From positions 992,001 through 1,056,000 of the forward strand of contig NZ_BSFL01000003.1 in assembly GCF_027922325.1 (NCBI RefSeq): DNA of 64,000 bases, given 5' to 3'. Positions 26,101 to 33,474 of this stretch are shown here, in pieces. Source of the DNA: Methylopila turkensis. Its GTDB lineage: Bacteria > Pseudomonadota > Alphaproteobacteria > Rhizobiales > Methylopilaceae. The notes below the pieces were generated by a model. It was not told where the DNA came from. It worked only from the letters and a program-made list of their open reading frames with translations, and did not search any database. Every line of letters begins with the position of its first letter. Position 1 is the first letter of the stretch. The translations under genes were made by a program, and so were the position numbers.

Positions 26101-27064
26101 TCCGGTTCGAGACGCGCCACGTCCACGGCCGCGTCTCCTTGTCGTCGGTCTCGACCTTCGGCCGGATCTCGCAGTTTCCCGCGCGCAGGTCCGTGCCGTG
26201 CCAGGCGACGATCAGCGAGACCGAGCGCACGCCCGGCGCAAGCGCCTCCAGGTCGTCGAGCGCGACGTCGATGTCGGCGCGGCCGTAGTCGCTGTGGACG
26301 TTCTCGGCCTCCCAGGCGCCAAAACCCTCGCGCCGCTCGATCGCGTCGGTGGCGTAGGTGAACTCGGCCGAACCCGGGATCAGCGTGACGCCGGTCATCA
26401 GGTCCTCGAGCGCCGGCCGGTCGGAGGGCGGCCGCCGAATGACCTCGACGGTGATCTGCGGCACGCGGTTGCCGAAGCCTTCGAGCGGCAGCTCCTCGAA
26501 CACGAGATAGGCGAGCCCGCGATAGGCCGGCGCGAAGTCCGCGCCCTCCACCGCGACGATCTTGGGGTCGGCGAGCTGGTCGCCCGTCCCGCGGTGCAGC
26601 CGCATCTCGTAGTCGCCGGGGTCGAGCGGGCGGCCGTCGGCCCAGACGCGGCCGATCCCGTCGATCGGCCCCTCGCACAGGCCGACCGCGAAGCTCGCGA
26701 AATAGCTGTAGGTGCGAACCTCGGTTTTCGGGCCGCCGCCGCCCTTGCCGCCGGAGCTCTCGGTCGACGAGGTCTCGCGGAACCGGCTCGCCCAGATGAT
26801 CTGCCCGCCGACGCGCATGCGGCCATGGACCCTGAGCACTGGCGCGCCTTCGGTTGAGGCGGTGACGCGCAGATCGTCGAGGCGCGGCCCGGTCCGCCGC
26901 ACGGTCGGCGCCAGCAGCGTCTGGTCGATCATGGAGCCCGCGAGGCCGCCGATGGCGCCGCCGAGCGCCGCCCCCGTCAGCGTCGCCCCGAAGAGACCGA
27001 TCCCGCCCGGCAGCAGCGCCCCGCCGATCGCGGAGCCGACGGCGGTCAGGGCGAGCACGGCCAT
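23126..27064 (-). CDS. GTA baseplate multidomain protein (gp15/megatron-like, TIM-barrel)
   Basis: 1312 residues. The N-terminus has a glycine-rich hydrophobic segment (GSAIGGALLPGGIGLFGATL). The body holds the GTA TIM-barrel/glycoside-hydrolase-like domain (FGWHGDRRTVDYDGPGEWSYRRF, SKPIVLCEVGCPAID) and a phage-tail module. The length and order match RcGTA gp15, the tip protein that contacts the recipient envelope. An AAAGGA ribosome site precedes ATG 27064. It is 21 bases downstream of the NlpC/P60 gene. Confidence 0.92.
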   Translation of the reverse strand: MAVLALTAVGSAIGGALLPGGIGLFGATLTGAALGGAIGGLAGSMIDQTLLAPTVRRTGPRLDDLRVTASTEGAPVLRVHGRMRVGGQIIWASRFRETSSTESSGGKGGGGPKTEVRTYSYFASFAVGLCEGPIDGIGRVWADGRPLDPGDYEMRLHRGTGDQLADPKIVAVEGADFAPAYRGLAYLVFEELPLEGFGNRVPQITVEVIRRPPSDRPALEDLMTGVTLIPGSAEFTYATDAIERREGFGAWEAENVHSDYGRADIDVALDDLEALAPGVRSVSLIVAWHGTDLRAGNCEIRPKVETDDKETRPWTWRVSNRTRGEMQLVSRIDGAPALGGAPADRAVWQAIRTLKDRGFEVMLTPFILMDVASDNGLPDPYGAAEQPAYPWRGRITCHPAPGRPGSPDGTPAAAAQVAAFFGTAAAGDFGWHGDRRTVDYDGPGEWSYRRFVLHMARLAEAAGGVDAFLIGSEMVALTAVRDGPSSYPAVAAFQALAAEARVVLGADTRIGYAADWTEYSGHRPDDGSGDVHFHLDPLWSDANVDFVGVDLYAPLADWRDGGGHLDAAAGWRGPYDAAYLDANVEGGEGFDWFYAGAEDRAAQVRTPIVDTAHGEHWVFRVKDFHGWWSNPHHDRPGGVRAATPTAWIPGSKPIVLCEVGCPAIDKGANQPNVFVDPKSSETAVPHFSNGRRDDVAQRAYLAAQLAHWAPAAGNNPVSALTGARMIDASRIFCWCWDARPHPAFPARTDVWKDAENWKRGHWLTGRLGFAALRDVVADIAAPSGAALELADLDGLVRGYAIDRVMSPREAIEPLLEAFGAQALARGAAIRIANRPAAPVAELGPDDLVDPGEGRPAFRLTRAQASEVPAALKLRHVDPDIDYRQAAVEARRLAGEGRAVAEASIPLALSNAEAQALADGMLIEASVARERGEWTLPPSGLALEPGDLVRFAAHGRTTLMRLDEIGDEFVRPAKAVRADPDARAVAPIEDDPRPPPAKGRPIAPAFAVLDLPLISGDEPAHAPRLAAYARPWTPAAVFRSRDGAGFALDETLPLPATLGALAAPLGPHASGRFDRLNVVEVEVGPDRALESVTAEALFAGANVAAVRGGDGVWEVLQFRDAELVGTGRWRLSMLLRGQAGTEDAAISAKPAGWAFALIDAATPVSTLPEAERGLTLTWAAGPSTRPRDDPTYVALSERAGARGLLPLAPVGLKARRGVSGDVTLSWIRRTRIGGDDFDAREVRLAEEAEAYEVEILGEDAPVRVLATGTQTTVYTHAMQVADFGTAPAALQVAVRQLSAVAGPGLPARATLAL

Positions 27065-27085
27065 GAGAGGTCCTTTCGACGCCAG

Positions 27086-27547
27086 CTAGGGAAGAGGAAA
27101 CACGAACCGCGCCACGAGCCGGCGGCGCCAGGTGTCGGGGATTGGCGTCTCGGCGACGGCGTGGCCGTCATAGGCGTGGACCATGGCGTCCGGCCCGGTG
27201 GCGACGCCGGCGTGGCGGGCCGGTCCGTCCCGCCGCACCCGGAACAGCAGCACGTCGCCGGGCGCGATCGGACCGATGGGCCGCTCCACGAGATTGCGCC
27301 GGGCGGCGGCGATCATCAGGCCGGCGTCGCCGTCCTCGGCCCAGCTCCGGGGATAGGGCGGCGGCGGTTCGGGCTCCGGCCCGAGCAGTTCGCGCCAGAT
27401 CCCGCGCACGAGGCCCAGGCAGTCGCAGCCGACGCCGCGCAGGCTGGCCTGATGCCGGTAGGGCGTGCCGATCCAGCCGCGGGCGCAGGCGACGACCGCG
27501 GCCGGCGAGACGCTTGGCTCGCGATGCTCAGGCGCCGTCTCAGCCAA
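27086..27547 (-). CDS. GTA NlpC/P60 cell-wall peptidase (gp14)
   Basis: 153 residues. The cysteine-peptidase motif CDCLGLVRGIWRELLG supplies the nucleophile, and HAGVATGPDAMVHAY the catalytic His. It opens the peptidoglycan of the recipient during DNA delivery. The start is TTG at 27547, well supported by GGAGG seven bases upstream, and overlaps the previous gene by 8 bases. Confidence 0.9.
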   Translation of the reverse strand: MAETAPEHREPSVSPAAVVACARGWIGTPYRHQASLRGVGCDCLGLVRGIWRELLGPEPEPPPPYPRSWAEDGDAGLMIAAARRNLVERPIGPIAPGDVLLFRVRRDGPARHAGVATGPDAMVHAYDGHAVAETPIPDTWRRRLVARFVFPLP

Positions 27548-28412
27548 GACGGCCTCCGTCGTTGTCGCCGTCCGCGCGCGCCGGCTGCGACAGCCAGTCG
27601 TTGCCGGGCATGTGCGGGAAACCGCGAAAGTTCACGTGGTTGGCGAAGCGCTTGCGGCAGGTCGCGAAGGTCTTGTCGCAACCCGCCGTGACAATGAACC
27701 CGTCGCCCGGCGCGATCGCCATGGCGGGCGTCTCGGCGAGTTCGGCGAAGCCGCCGTCCTGCGCGCGGATCTCGCCCGCCGCGCCCGCGTTCGGCCCGCT
27801 TGTCCAGACGATCCGCCCGCGCGTGAAAAGCGGACCGCGGCCCTCCAGCGCCGCGGCGCGGAAGCCGCGGCCGCCGACCGCCGACGCGACCTCCCCCGCC
27901 GCGCGGTGGACGGGAAGCGCAAGGTCGACGCCGCAGCGGGCGTCGCCGAGGTCGGCGTCGCAGGAGCGCTGGTAGAGCCGACCCTGCGGCTGCTGCAGCG
28001 CATGGGTCAGCGCGCGCAGTTCGGCGGTGAACAGCGCGCTCTCGCGGGCGATCTCGCCGAGCGCGCCGGCGAACAGCAGAAGCCGCGCCGACGGATCGCG
28101 CCAGTCGACGAGAAACAACCGCACCTCCGCGCCGTCATAGAGCCCGCGGGCGAGATCGGCCTCTGTCAGGCCGGCGTCGTCGAGCGCGCCGATCACGTCG
28201 AGCCCGCCGACCGCGAGACCGAGCGCCGCTGTGGCGGCGGAGGCCGTCATGCCGCTCGCGGCGCGGTAGACGTCGCCGTCGAAGGCGAGGTCCCCGTCAT
28301 GGTCGGTGAAGCCGAGCGCGACGCCGTCGCGGCGCTCCACCCGCCAGCAGCGCGCGAAGGTGGTCGCGCCGGACGCGAGCGCGTCCGCCATCGGCGCCGG
28401 GATGTCGCGCAT
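27540..28412 (-). CDS. GTA DUF2163 tail-hub protein (gp13)
   Basis: 290 residues from ATG 28412 (GGAGG ribosome site). It begins MRDIPAPMADALASGATTFARCWRV and contains GFTDHDGDLAFDGDVYRAASG, the DUF2163 signature. Several Cys near the C-terminus (CDADLGDARCGVDL, CDKTFATCRKRF) resemble the iron-sulfur-binding hub protein of RcGTA. An in-frame extension upstream is coded by the palindromic repeat and is not part of the gene. Confidence 0.9.
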   Translation of the reverse strand: MRDIPAPMADALASGATTFARCWRVERRDGVALGFTDHDGDLAFDGDVYRAASGMTASAATAALGLAVGGLDVIGALDDAGLTEADLARGLYDGAEVRLFLVDWRDPSARLLLFAGALGEIARESALFTAELRALTHALQQPQGRLYQRSCDADLGDARCGVDLALPVHRAAGEVASAVGGRGFRAAALEGRGPLFTRGRIVWTSGPNAGAAGEIRAQDGGFAELAETPAMAIAPGDGFIVTAGCDKTFATCRKRFANHVNFRGFPHMPGNDWLSQPARADGDNDGGRLG

Positions 28413-28450
28413 GGTGAGCCTCCGGAGCAGCGACGCGAACGCCGCCGCGT

Positions 28451-28530
28451 CGTCCTCCGGCTTGACCGGAGGACCCATCGGCGACGTGGAGCTCGACGTC
28501 GGACATGGATGGTCCGGTCAAGCCGGACCA
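28451..28530. repeat. Double-hairpin intergenic repeat, family B, copy 1
   Basis: Two palindromes form this element. TCCTCCGG-CTTGA-CCGGAGGA occupies 28453-28473, and GGTCCGG-TCAA-GCCGGACC lies near 28511-28529. About 30 variable bases separate them. A near-identical element in the opposite orientation is at 57241-57323. It sits between GTA genes gp12 and gp13. Confidence 0.8.
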
Positions 28531-28548
28531 TGACGGAGCGTTTTCGGA

Positions 28549-29172
28549 CTATTTCAGCCTTATCTCGACCAGCGGGATCGACGGGATCGCGCCGGCCTCG
28601 AAGGCGGCGAGGTCGATCTCCAGCCGGTCCATGTCGAAGCGCACGGGCACGTCGAAACGGAAGCCGGCGGAGACCGGCGCGCCCGCGGGCGGCGCGACGT
28701 CGAGCTCCACCGCGCCGCCGTCGAGGACGAAGGCCGTGGTCGCGACGCCGGCGACCGCGACGAGCACCGAGCCCGCGACCGGCTTCGCGATCGGCCGGCG
28801 GTAGGGATCGAACGCGCCGCCATAGGTTTTCGTGAGCGGGAAACGCGTCGTGGCCCCGTCGCCGGTCCCGAGAACCTGGTCGGTCGCGGCCGGCGCCGCG
28901 CCGTGCGCGCAGGATTTATGGTCGAGCGGATCGCGGAAGCGGAAGCCATGCAGCCGTCCGCGCCGCTCCTCGAAGAAGGCGACGACCGCCGAGAGCTGCG
29001 CGAAGCTGCGCATGCCGAGCCCCGCGTCCCAGCGCCGGCGCGAATGCGCCCAGACGGCGTTGCGTTCCTCGAAGCCCGAGCCGAGCGTCGCGATCTCCGT
29101 GCGCCGCTCCGGCCCGCCCTTCGCGCCGCGGGCGATGTCGGTCGGAAACAGCGCGTCGTGGAAGGCGGCCAC
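28549..29172 (-). CDS. GTA DUF2460 distal tail protein (gp12)
   Basis: 207 residues starting with GTG at 29172. It begins with AAFHDALFPTDIARGAKGGP, and the motifs FEERNAVWAHSRRRWD and GFRFRDPLDHKS are typical of DUF2460, the distal tail ring of GTAs. It is 3 bases downstream of the tape-measure gene. A palindromic repeat follows its stop. Confidence 0.9.
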   Translation of the reverse strand: MAAFHDALFPTDIARGAKGGPERRTEIATLGSGFEERNAVWAHSRRRWDAGLGMRSFAQLSAVVAFFEERRGRLHGFRFRDPLDHKSCAHGAAPAATDQVLGTGDGATTRFPLTKTYGGAFDPYRRPIAKPVAGSVLVAVAGVATTAFVLDGGAVELDVAPPAGAPVSAGFRFDVPVRFDMDRLEIDLAAFEAGAIPSIPLVEIRLK

Positions 29173-29175
29173 GGC

Positions 29176-29712
29176 TCACGTCCCCCGGCGGCCGCGCGCC
29201 ACGGCGCGGGCGAGCGCTGCGGTCACCTGCGCCTCGGAGCGGCGGAAGCTCTCGACGTCAGGCGTCGCGATGTTAATCGTGATCGGGCCCGCGCCGCCTG
29301 CGCTCGCGACGCCGAGCCGGCCGTCGGCGCTGCGGGCGAGCGGCAGCACCGCCTCGGGACCCGCTTCGCCGGCGAGCGCGAGCGCCGCGGAGCCGTCGGT
29401 CAGCACGGTCGGCGCGCCGAGCACACCGCCCTTCGCGAACGGCGTGATCCCGCCGAGCAGGCTGCGGGTCACGCCTGCGAACAGGCCGCCGAGCGCGGTC
29501 TCGACCGGGCGCATCGCGGCCGACAGCGCGATCTCGGACATCCGGCCTCCGAGCCCGCGCAGCACGTCGGACAGCGAGCGGCCCTTGACGACGCCGCCCT
29601 CCAGCGCGTCGCCGAGCGCCCGGCCGAAGCCGCGCGTCAGCCGGTCGGCCTCGGAAATCTCTCGGCGGAAGCCGGAGATGTCGACGGTGATCGCGATCGG
29701 GTCGTCAGCCAT
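29176..29712 (-). CDS. GTA short tape-measure protein (gp11)
   Basis: 178 residues. It has an amphipathic N-terminus (ITVDISGFRREISEADRLT), a Gly/Ala-rich hydrophobic middle (AMRPVETALGGLFAGVTRSLL) and the FAKGGVLGAPTVL...LALAGEAGPEAVLPL motif found at tape-measure C-termini. The short length fits the short tails of GTAs. Its ATG overlaps the end of the tail-assembly chaperone frame by 8 bases. Confidence 0.87.
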   Translation of the reverse strand: MADDPIAITVDISGFRREISEADRLTRGFGRALGDALEGGVVKGRSLSDVLRGLGGRMSEIALSAAMRPVETALGGLFAGVTRSLLGGITPFAKGGVLGAPTVLTDGSAALALAGEAGPEAVLPLARSADGRLGVASAGGAGPITINIATPDVESFRRSEAQVTAALARAVARGRRGT

Positions 29713-29902
29713 GGGTTTCGGCCTCGTCGGGAAAGCGCGCCATCAGCGCGTCGAGTTCGGGTCGCGCCAGCGGCGGAGCGGAGCCGCGCCCGCCGCGCAG
29801 GCCCCGCGCCGCGGCGGCGATCTCGCGCGGCGTCGCGCGCCAGAAGGCGTGCGGAGCGAGCTTGAGGACGCCGAGCCCGAAGGCGGTCAGCTCGTCCCAG
29901 GG
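29705..29902 (-). CDS. Tail-assembly chaperone C-terminal part (rcc01693-like), frameshift-expressed
   Basis: 65 codons, PWDELTAFGLGVLKLAPHAFW... to a TGA at 29705. This matches the small TAC/rcc01693 protein found between gp10 and the tape measure in GTAs. The frame has no ATG, GTG or TTG near its conserved beginning. It overlaps the end of gp10 in the -1 frame and joins it at a C CCT TTC heptamer. I therefore read it as the downstream half of a gp10-TAC fusion made by -1 ribosomal frameshifting, as in lambda G-GT. A non-AUG start is the alternative. Confidence 0.72.
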   Translation of the reverse strand, partial: PWDELTAFGLGVLKLAPHAFWRATPREIAAAARGLRGGRGSAPPLARPELDALMARFPDEAETHG

Positions 29903-30249
29903 AAAGGGCCGGAGGCCTCCGCCCGCCCGCCCTCCCCGGCCGGGCCGAAGGTCGCGGCCAGAAGGTCGGCGACCACGCGCACGAAGCCCGCGGCGCCGTC
30001 CGCGTGCGTCATCCGCGCGACGTCGTCGTCGCCGGTCTCGGCGCCGCCGCCGCGAAGCCCCGCGCCGAGGATCAGCGCCACGTCGCGCGCCGACAGCCGC
30101 CCGGCCTCGAACCGCTCGGCGAGCGCGACGAGATCGGGCGCGCCAAACGCGTCCTCCAGTTCGGCGAGCGCGCCGAGGGTGAGCGCGAGACGGCGCGGCC
30201 GGCCGTCGAACACGGCCTCGACCTCGCCGCGGCGGCGGTTTGTGGGCAT
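29887..30249 (-). CDS. GTA tail-assembly protein gp10 (DUF3356-like)
   Basis: 120 residues: MPTNRRRGEVEAVFDGRPRRLALTLGALAELEDAFG, then LSARDVALILGAGLRGGG, a form typical of the GTA gp10 family. The start has AAGGA nine bases upstream. The last codons (GGC CCT TTC CCT GGG ACG AGC TGA) include a slippery heptamer that leads into the overlapping chaperone frame. In lambda-like phages the equivalent short product is gpG. Confidence 0.87.
   Translation of the reverse strand: MPTNRRRGEVEAVFDGRPRRLALTLGALAELEDAFGAPDLVALAERFEAGRLSARDVALILGAGLRGGGAETGDDDVARMTHADGAAGFVRVVADLLAATFGPAGEGGRAEASGPFPGTS
29902..29908 (-). promoter_or_regulatory. Predicted -1 ribosomal frameshift site C CCT TTC
   Basis: In the gp10 frame the minus strand reads C CCT TTC, a canonical X XXY YYZ heptamer. 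tRNA-Pro and tRNA-Phe can both re-pair after slipping back one base (CCC TTT). The gp10 stop is four codons further on. A Shine-Dalgarno-like GGAGG ends seven bases upstream, a known stimulator in dnaX-type sites. Inferred from sequence only. Confidence 0.65.
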
Positions 30250-30272
30250 GGGGTGATCCTTCAGAAGGGGCC

Positions 30273-30372
30273 GTCATCCCGGCCGCAGCGAAGCGGAGAG
30301 CCGGGATCGTGCTCCGGATGAGACGCAGACCTAAGGACGATCCCGGCTCGGCGGGGCTTCGCCGCGATGACG
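30273..30372. repeat. Palindromic intergenic element between GTA gp9 and gp10
   Basis: Outer ends read GTCATCCCGGC and GCGATGAC. Inner arms AGCCGGGATCGT (30299-30310) and ACGATCCCGGCT (30337-30348) are perfectly inverted. It is a rhizobial-type palindromic element of about 100 bases with no coding potential. It fills the whole gap between the two genes. Confidence 0.75.
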
Positions 30373-30379
30373 CTCGGGC

Positions 30380-30790
30380 TCAGGCCGCCGTGAAGCTCAG
30401 CGCGCCGGCGCTTTCGAGCGCGAGATCGAAGGTCAGCTCGCCGGCGTGGTCGCCGCGGAATTCGAGGCCCGTGACCTGGAACGGCCCCTCGACGCGGCCG
30501 AAGTCCGGGATGACGATCTGGAAGGTCTCGACCGCGCCGTCGAAGGCGAGGCCGCGCACCAGCGCGTCGGAGGCCTCGTCGCGGAACACGCCGGCGCCGG
30601 CGACGCTCGCCCGCTTCGCGCCGGCGCCGGCGAGCAGCTCGCGCCAACGGCCCGCGCTCTCGGAATGGGTGACGTCGACCGTCTCGGCGTTGAACGACAG
30701 CGCACGGGTGCGAAGCCCCGCGACGGTGGTGAACACGCCGGGCGCGCTCTGCACCTTCACGAGCAGGTCCTTGCCCTTCTGGATGGCCAT
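30380..30790 (-). CDS. GTA major tail tube protein (gp9, TP901-1 family)
   Basis: 136 residues from ATG 30790: MAIQKGKDLLVKVQSAPGVF, then ETVDVTHSESAGRWRELLAGAG and FRGDHAGELTFDLALESAG. These are hallmarks of TP901-1-type tail tube subunits. The frame runs open further upstream, but that part overlaps gp8 and is a shadow. It stacks as rings to form the GTA tail. Confidence 0.9.
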   Translation of the reverse strand: MAIQKGKDLLVKVQSAPGVFTTVAGLRTRALSFNAETVDVTHSESAGRWRELLAGAGAKRASVAGAGVFRDEASDALVRGLAFDGAVETFQIVIPDFGRVEGPFQVTGLEFRGDHAGELTFDLALESAGALSFTAA

Positions 30791-30804
30791 GGCGGATCGG
30801 TCCT

Positions 30805-31218
30805 TCAGTCGAGGGGTTCGGTGACGGCGCGGAAGGCGATCTCGGCGCGGCGGAAGCCGGCGTTGGTGGCGCGGTCCGCGGCGGTGAAGCGCCAGGCGAG
30901 GCTCGCGAGGCGGTGGCCGTCGAGCGTGAGCTCCGCGCCGTCGAGCAGGCGCACGACGCGGTCGGCCGCCTTCAGCGCCTCGGCGAGCCCGCCCTCGCGC
31001 GACCACAGCTCGAGCGCGAGCTCGTGCTCGACCGCCGGGGCGAGATCGCCCGAGACGTCGCGCGTCGTCATGGGACCGAGCGCGATGTAAGGCGGGACGG
31101 CCGCGCGCGGCGGCTCGTCATGGATCTTCGCGCCGCCGAGCAGGCCGCCGAGCGCGGCGTCGGAGGACAGCCGCGCGAACACGGCGGCGCGCAGGCTGAG
31201 CGCGGCGGAGGTGGTCAC
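30805..31218 (-). CDS. GTA DUF3168 tail-terminator-like protein (gp8)
   Basis: 137 residues from GTG 31218 (GGAG ribosome site; GTGA overlap with gp7). It contains IHDEPPRAAVPPYIALGP and LELWSREGGLAEALKAADRVVRLLDG, typical of DUF3168 proteins that cap the tail. It is 14 bases before the tail tube gene. Confidence 0.88.
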   Translation of the reverse strand: MTTSAALSLRAAVFARLSSDAALGGLLGGAKIHDEPPRAAVPPYIALGPMTTRDVSGDLAPAVEHELALELWSREGGLAEALKAADRVVRLLDGAELTLDGHRLASLAWRFTAADRATNAGFRRAEIAFRAVTEPLD

Positions 31219-31550
31219 GACCTGATCTCCTCGCAGAGCAGCTCCTCGAAGCGGCCGTGGTCGTCGCGCTCGCGCACCGAGAGCACGTCGAAGGTCCGGC
31301 CGCGCCAGATGACGCGGCAGCCGCCCGAGACGTCGCCGCGGGCGCGGATGGTGACGCGGTGCAGCCGCGCGAGGCCGAGCGCGTAGCCGCGCATGGTCTC
31401 CTCCGCCGACAGCGGCTCCACGCGCGCGAAAGCCACCGTCAGCGGCTCGAAGCCGCGCGTGACGCCGCCGGAGCCGTCCGGCGCGTCCGCCGGCCGCTCG
31501 ATCGCGACGCGGTGGCGCAGCGTCCCGAGCGCGGCGACGGCCGCGGTCAC
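31215..31550 (-). CDS. GTA head-tail adaptor / head closure protein (gp7)
   Basis: 111 residues from GTG 31550, which overlaps the gp6 stop (GTGA). It contains LRHRVAIERPADAPDGSGGV, MRGYALGLARLHRVTIRAR and CRVIWRGRTFDVLSVRERDD, the usual profile of SPP1 gp16-like head-closure proteins. The upstream frame extension is a shadow. Confidence 0.88.
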   Translation of the reverse strand: MTAAVAALGTLRHRVAIERPADAPDGSGGVTRGFEPLTVAFARVEPLSAEETMRGYALGLARLHRVTIRARGDVSGGCRVIWRGRTFDVLSVRERDDHGRFEELLCEEIRS

Positions 31551-32080
31551 AGCCAGAGCTCGCGATAGGGGCCGACGAGCGCGCCGACGTCGATGGGCGG
31601 GCCGTCGGCGCCGTTGCGGCGCTCGAACCCGTCCGCGACGAGCCGGCGCACAGCGAGCCGCAGCGTCTCCGGCACGTCGCCCGGGTCGCCGTAGCCGACC
31701 GCGAGGTCGATCTCGACCACGCGCGACGCCGGGTCGTGGCGCACGAGAGAGAGCCGCTCCGCCGCCCAGTCGAACCGCCAGTCCGAGGGCTGAAGCGCGT
31801 GCAGCGCCCCGTCGCGCTCGCGCAGCCGCACCGCCTCGACCTCGCGCACCGGGCGCGGCCTGAGCGCGATCGCCGCGCCCGGCGCGGGCTGGGCCACGTC
31901 GAGCCGCCAGCGCTGGGCGACCAGCACGCGGCGGGTCGCCTTCTCCACCTGCGCGGTCGCGGACGCGACCAGGCCGGCGACGAGCGCGTCCTCGACGTCG
32001 TGCTCGAGGCGCAGAAAGGCTTTCGCGTCCGCCAGGCCGATCGGAGCGGCCGCGGGCGCGGTGAGAAGAACGGCGGGCAT
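31547..32080 (-). CDS. GTA head-tail connector (gp6-like)
   Basis: 177 residues. The start MPAVLLTAPAAAPIGLADAKAFLRLEHDVED and the later LVAGLVASATAQVEKATRRVLV are typical of gp6-like head-tail connectors (HK97 gp6 fold). GAGG lies nine bases before the ATG. It forms the ring beneath the portal. Confidence 0.88.
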   Translation of the reverse strand: MPAVLLTAPAAAPIGLADAKAFLRLEHDVEDALVAGLVASATAQVEKATRRVLVAQRWRLDVAQPAPGAAIALRPRPVREVEAVRLRERDGALHALQPSDWRFDWAAERLSLVRHDPASRVVEIDLAVGYGDPGDVPETLRLAVRRLVADGFERRNGADGPPIDVGALVGPYRELWL

Positions 32081-32152
32081 GGAGAGGCCTCACAGACCAA
32101 CACGCCGATGCGGGATCGGCTTCCTGAAGCGCGAATGCGGCGCGGGGCTCGC

Positions 32153-32182
32153 CGTCATGCCCGGCGGTCGCCGGGCATGACG
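32153..32182. repeat. Short perfect palindrome between GTA gp5 and gp6
   Basis: CGTCATGCCCGGCG (32153-32166) is exactly inverted at 32169-32182. This is the bare hairpin form of the GTCATGCCCG repeats seen at 56 and 60 kb. It lies just downstream of the capsid gene and could act as a terminator or mRNA-stabilising stem. Confidence 0.7.
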
Positions 32183-32200
32183 TGAGAGCGGATGCGCCCC

Positions 32201-33472
32201 TCAGCTCGCGGCGAAGCGGAGGGTCTTGATGGCGTCGAAGTCCTGCACGCCGCCGCCGACCCGCTTGGTGGTGTAGAACAGCACGTAGGGCTTGGAGGTG
32301 AAGGGATCGCGCAGGATGCGCACGCCGACGCGGTCCACCACCAGATAGCCGCGGCGGAAGTCGCCGAAGGCGATGGCGTGGGCGTCCGCGGCGATGTCCG
32401 GCATGGCCTCGGCCTCCACCAGCGGGAAGCCCATCAGAGTGGCCTCGGCGCCGGCGGTCGCGGGCGGCTCCCACAGGTAACGGCCGTCGCCGTCCTTCAG
32501 CTTGCGGACCGCCGCCTGGGTGCGCCGGTTCATCACGAAATGGGCGTTGCGGCGGTAGCCCGCGCGCAGGGCGTAGACTAGGTCCAGCAGCCGGTCGGAG
32601 GGGTTCGAGGCCGCGAAGGCGCCGGCGGCGCCGGTGGCGACATAGCCGATGCTGCCCCAGCTCCAGCTGGCGTTCGCCACCGCCGGCGGGGTGAGGAAAC
32701 CCTGCGGCCGGGTGGCGCCGTCGCCGGTGACGAAGGCGACGCTCTCCTGCTCGGCGAAGGCGGTCTCGACCTCCTCGGCGATCCACTGGTCGAGGTCGAC
32801 CGCGGCGTCGTCGAGCAGGGTCTGGGTCGCGGCCGGCATCGCGAACAGCTCCATCGCCGGGAAGGCGGGCTCGTCGAGCGCGGGCGTCGCGGACTGGGCG
32901 CGAGCGGCCGTCTCCGCCGCCCAGCCGGAGGCGAAGCCCTCGGTCGCGAACGGCTTGCGGAACACCGACGCGGTCGAGGCGCGCACCGTGGCGATGGCGC
33001 GGATCGGCGAGACCTTCGCGAGGCGGCGGCCGATCTCGCGCTCGGTCTCGTCAGGCACGAGATAGCCGCCCTGGCCGTCGGTCCCGGCGATGAGCGCCTT
33101 GGATTCGAGCCCGCGCAGCGAGGCGGCGGCGCCGCGCCGGACATAGGCGTCGAACGCCGTCTTGCGCTCGCGCCCGGCTACGGCCGAGGGCCCCTCGCCC
33201 GCGGCGAGCGCCGGCCGGCGGCCCTTCAGCGCGAGATCGTCGAGCAGCTTCTGCTGGCGGTCGAGCGCGTCGTCGAGCCGCGACAGCTTCTCGCTCGTCA
33301 CGACGTCGGGCGACAGCCTGGCCTCGATCTCAGCGAGCCGCTCGTCATTGGTCTCCCGGAACGCCTCGAAGGCGCGCATGAAGTCGTCGAAGGCGGTCAC
33401 CACCTCGAGACTCGAGGGCGCGGCCTCGGCCGCCTTGGTCTCGGGGGAGCGCAGGGAAAGCTCGGTCATCAT
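32201..33472 (-). CDS. GTA major capsid protein (gp5, HK97 fold)
   Basis: 423 residues from ATG 33472 (GAGG site; a second ATG is the next codon). An N-terminal coiled-coil delta domain (about 30-100) would be cut off by the gp4 protease. The mature domain begins near the GREREKTAFDAY-like region (AGRERKTAFDAYVRRG). Conserved capsid segments include GGYLVPDETEREIGRRL, TAFAEQESVAFVTGDG and ATLMGFPLVEAEAMPDIA. The frame upstream of this start overlaps gp4 and is a shadow. Confidence 0.94.
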   Translation of the reverse strand: MMTELSLRSPETKAAEAAPSSLEVVTAFDDFMRAFEAFRETNDERLAEIEARLSPDVVTSEKLSRLDDALDRQQKLLDDLALKGRRPALAAGEGPSAVAGRERKTAFDAYVRRGAAASLRGLESKALIAGTDGQGGYLVPDETEREIGRRLAKVSPIRAIATVRASTASVFRKPFATEGFASGWAAETAARAQSATPALDEPAFPAMELFAMPAATQTLLDDAAVDLDQWIAEEVETAFAEQESVAFVTGDGATRPQGFLTPPAVANASWSWGSIGYVATGAAGAFAASNPSDRLLDLVYALRAGYRRNAHFVMNRRTQAAVRKLKDGDGRYLWEPPATAGAEATLMGFPLVEAEAMPDIAADAHAIAFGDFRRGYLVVDRVGVRILRDPFTSKPYVLFYTTKRVGGGVQDFDAIKTLRFAAS

Positions 33473-33474
33473 GT

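Noticed and set aside
23180..26857. A 1225-codon open frame on the plus strand
   Set aside because: It lies entirely inside and antisense to the GTA baseplate gene, is Arg/Ala/Gly-rich and has no family features. It is a GC-driven shadow.
28413..28480. A longer N-terminus for GTA gp13 (MGPPVKPEDD...)
   Set aside because: These codons come from the family B palindromic repeat; a strong GGAGG site supports the start at 28412.
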